DNA of 14,094 nucleotides from an uncultured Peptococcaceae bacterium (GTDB taxonomy: Bacteria; Bacillota; Peptococcia; Peptococcales; Peptococcaceae): the NCBI GenBank assembly GCA_958451915.1, contig CAUDRX010000043.1:1-14094 (forward strand), in the 5' to 3' direction. How positions within the stretch are numbered: position 1 is the stretch's first letter; the number at the start of each line of letters is the position of its first letter. The notes under the pieces were generated by a model. The model was not told where the DNA came from, did not search any database, and was given only the letters and a program-made list of their open reading frames with translations. A program made the position numbers and the translations under genes. This document shows, in pieces, positions 13,604 to 14,094 of the stretch.

Positions 13604-14094
13604 TTGCAAAGTATCATCGTCTTTTTTATTGTTCTCTTTGCCTGCACCCTGGGGGCCTCCAGCGGCCTTGGCGGCGGCATCATCATTAAGCCGCTGATGG
13701 ATGCGATGGGCGGCTTTTCCGCCGCCTCCGTCAATGCCATGTCATCGATCACCATCCTTACAATGACAACTGTCAGCATCTATAAGAGCCGCTACAATGC
13801 GCGCTTTGTGGATTGGCGCATGGTCATCTTTTTCACCATTGGCAGCATGCTTGGTGGTATTGCAGGCAATCAGCTTCTGGCAAATTTTATCGCGTATGCC
13901 GCCGATGACAATGTTGTGACCATTGTCCAGAGTGTGCTGCAGATCCTCATCGTTGTCCTCGTCATGCTGCACGAGATCTTCGGTGACCGTATCCCGCATT
14001 TCCATCTTAAGAACCGCCTGGCCATGACCTTGATCGGTGTTGTGCTCGGTACCATTGCGGCCTTTCTGAGTATCGGCGGTGGCATCTTTAATCG
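13604..14094 (+). CDS. TauE/SafE-family sulfite/anion exporter, N-terminal part (partial)
   Basis: An open frame from TTG 13604 runs off the right end, giving 163 complete codons. It begins with a hydrophobic helix and the family motif GASSGLGGGIIIKPL (17-31). A second copy of the motif, FLSIGGGIFN, appears at the very end, matching the internal duplication of TauE/SafE permeases. Members export sulfite, sulfoacetate or other small organic anions. I chose TTG 13604 because GGAAAGAAGG (13586-13595) precedes it by eight bases and the protein then starts directly at helix one. An in-frame ATG at 13532 overlaps the upstream stop (TAATG) and would add 24 residues, but it has no ribosome site and would place the terminator-like hairpin inside the gene. 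Confidence 0.85.
   Translation, partial: MQSIIVFFIVLFACTLGASSGLGGGIIIKPLMDAMGGFSAASVNAMSSITILTMTTVSIYKSRYNARFVDWRMVIFFTIGSMLGGIAGNQLLANFIAYAADDNVVTIVQSVLQILIVVLVMLHEIFGDRIPHFHLKNRLAMTLIGVVLGTIAAFLSIGGGIFN

Noticed and set aside
1..14094. CRISPR arrays, tRNA/rRNA genes, insertion sequences or phage genes
   Set aside because: I saw no regularly spaced repeats, tRNA-like sequence, transposase or integrase motif on either strand, though a tRNA or covariance-model scan was not run.

Overview
The window is a 14.1 kb stretch of a bacterial chromosome, about half G+C. Strong AGGAGG-type ribosome sites, occasional TTG starts and Rho-independent terminators fit an anaerobic member of the Bacillota. 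A Negativicutes-type host is possible, but that is a weak inference because there is no rRNA or other taxonomic marker here. Most genes lie on the + strand.

Left part (1-5285): the 3' end of leuS, then a CbiA-type amidotransferase (probably acting as DsrN, the siroheme amidase), then a compact dissimilatory sulfite reductase cluster. That cluster is a 2[4Fe-4S] ferredoxin, dsrA, dsrB, dsrD, an unrecognised 66-residue acidic protein and dsrC, closed by a terminator at 5252-5285. DsrD together with DsrC carrying both C-terminal cysteines points to a reductive (sulfite to sulfide) system. No dsrMKJOP, sat, aprAB, dsrL or dsrEFH is present, so sulfate activation and the membrane electron module are elsewhere or absent. 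A candidate promoter with an embedded inverted repeat, preceded by a hairpin, lies between dsrD and the small gene, so the last two genes may also be expressed separately.

Middle (5286-11210): a phosphoribosyltransferase gene and ilvD form a unit with a good extended -10 promoter (5346-5374) and a strong terminator (7707-7748). A family 4 glycosyltransferase, an OmpR-type response regulator and its membrane histidine kinase form a second unit, ending at a bidirectional terminator (11171-11209). The kinase ends in four tandem Lys/Glu/Ala-rich heptads.

Right part (11214-14094): a minus-strand TDT-family (TehA/SLAC1-like) transporter, a 315-bp divergent intergenic region, a membrane-anchored protein resembling DUF4097, and the start of a TauE/SafE-family transporter that runs off the window. 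TDT and TauE/SafE are both families with known sulfite exporters, so sulfite handling on both sides of the respiration genes is a plausible but unproven theme.

The most unusual items are the 66-residue protein inside the dsr cluster, the regulatory-looking DNA before it, and the hairpin at the DUF4097/TauE junction, which either precedes or lies inside the transporter gene.
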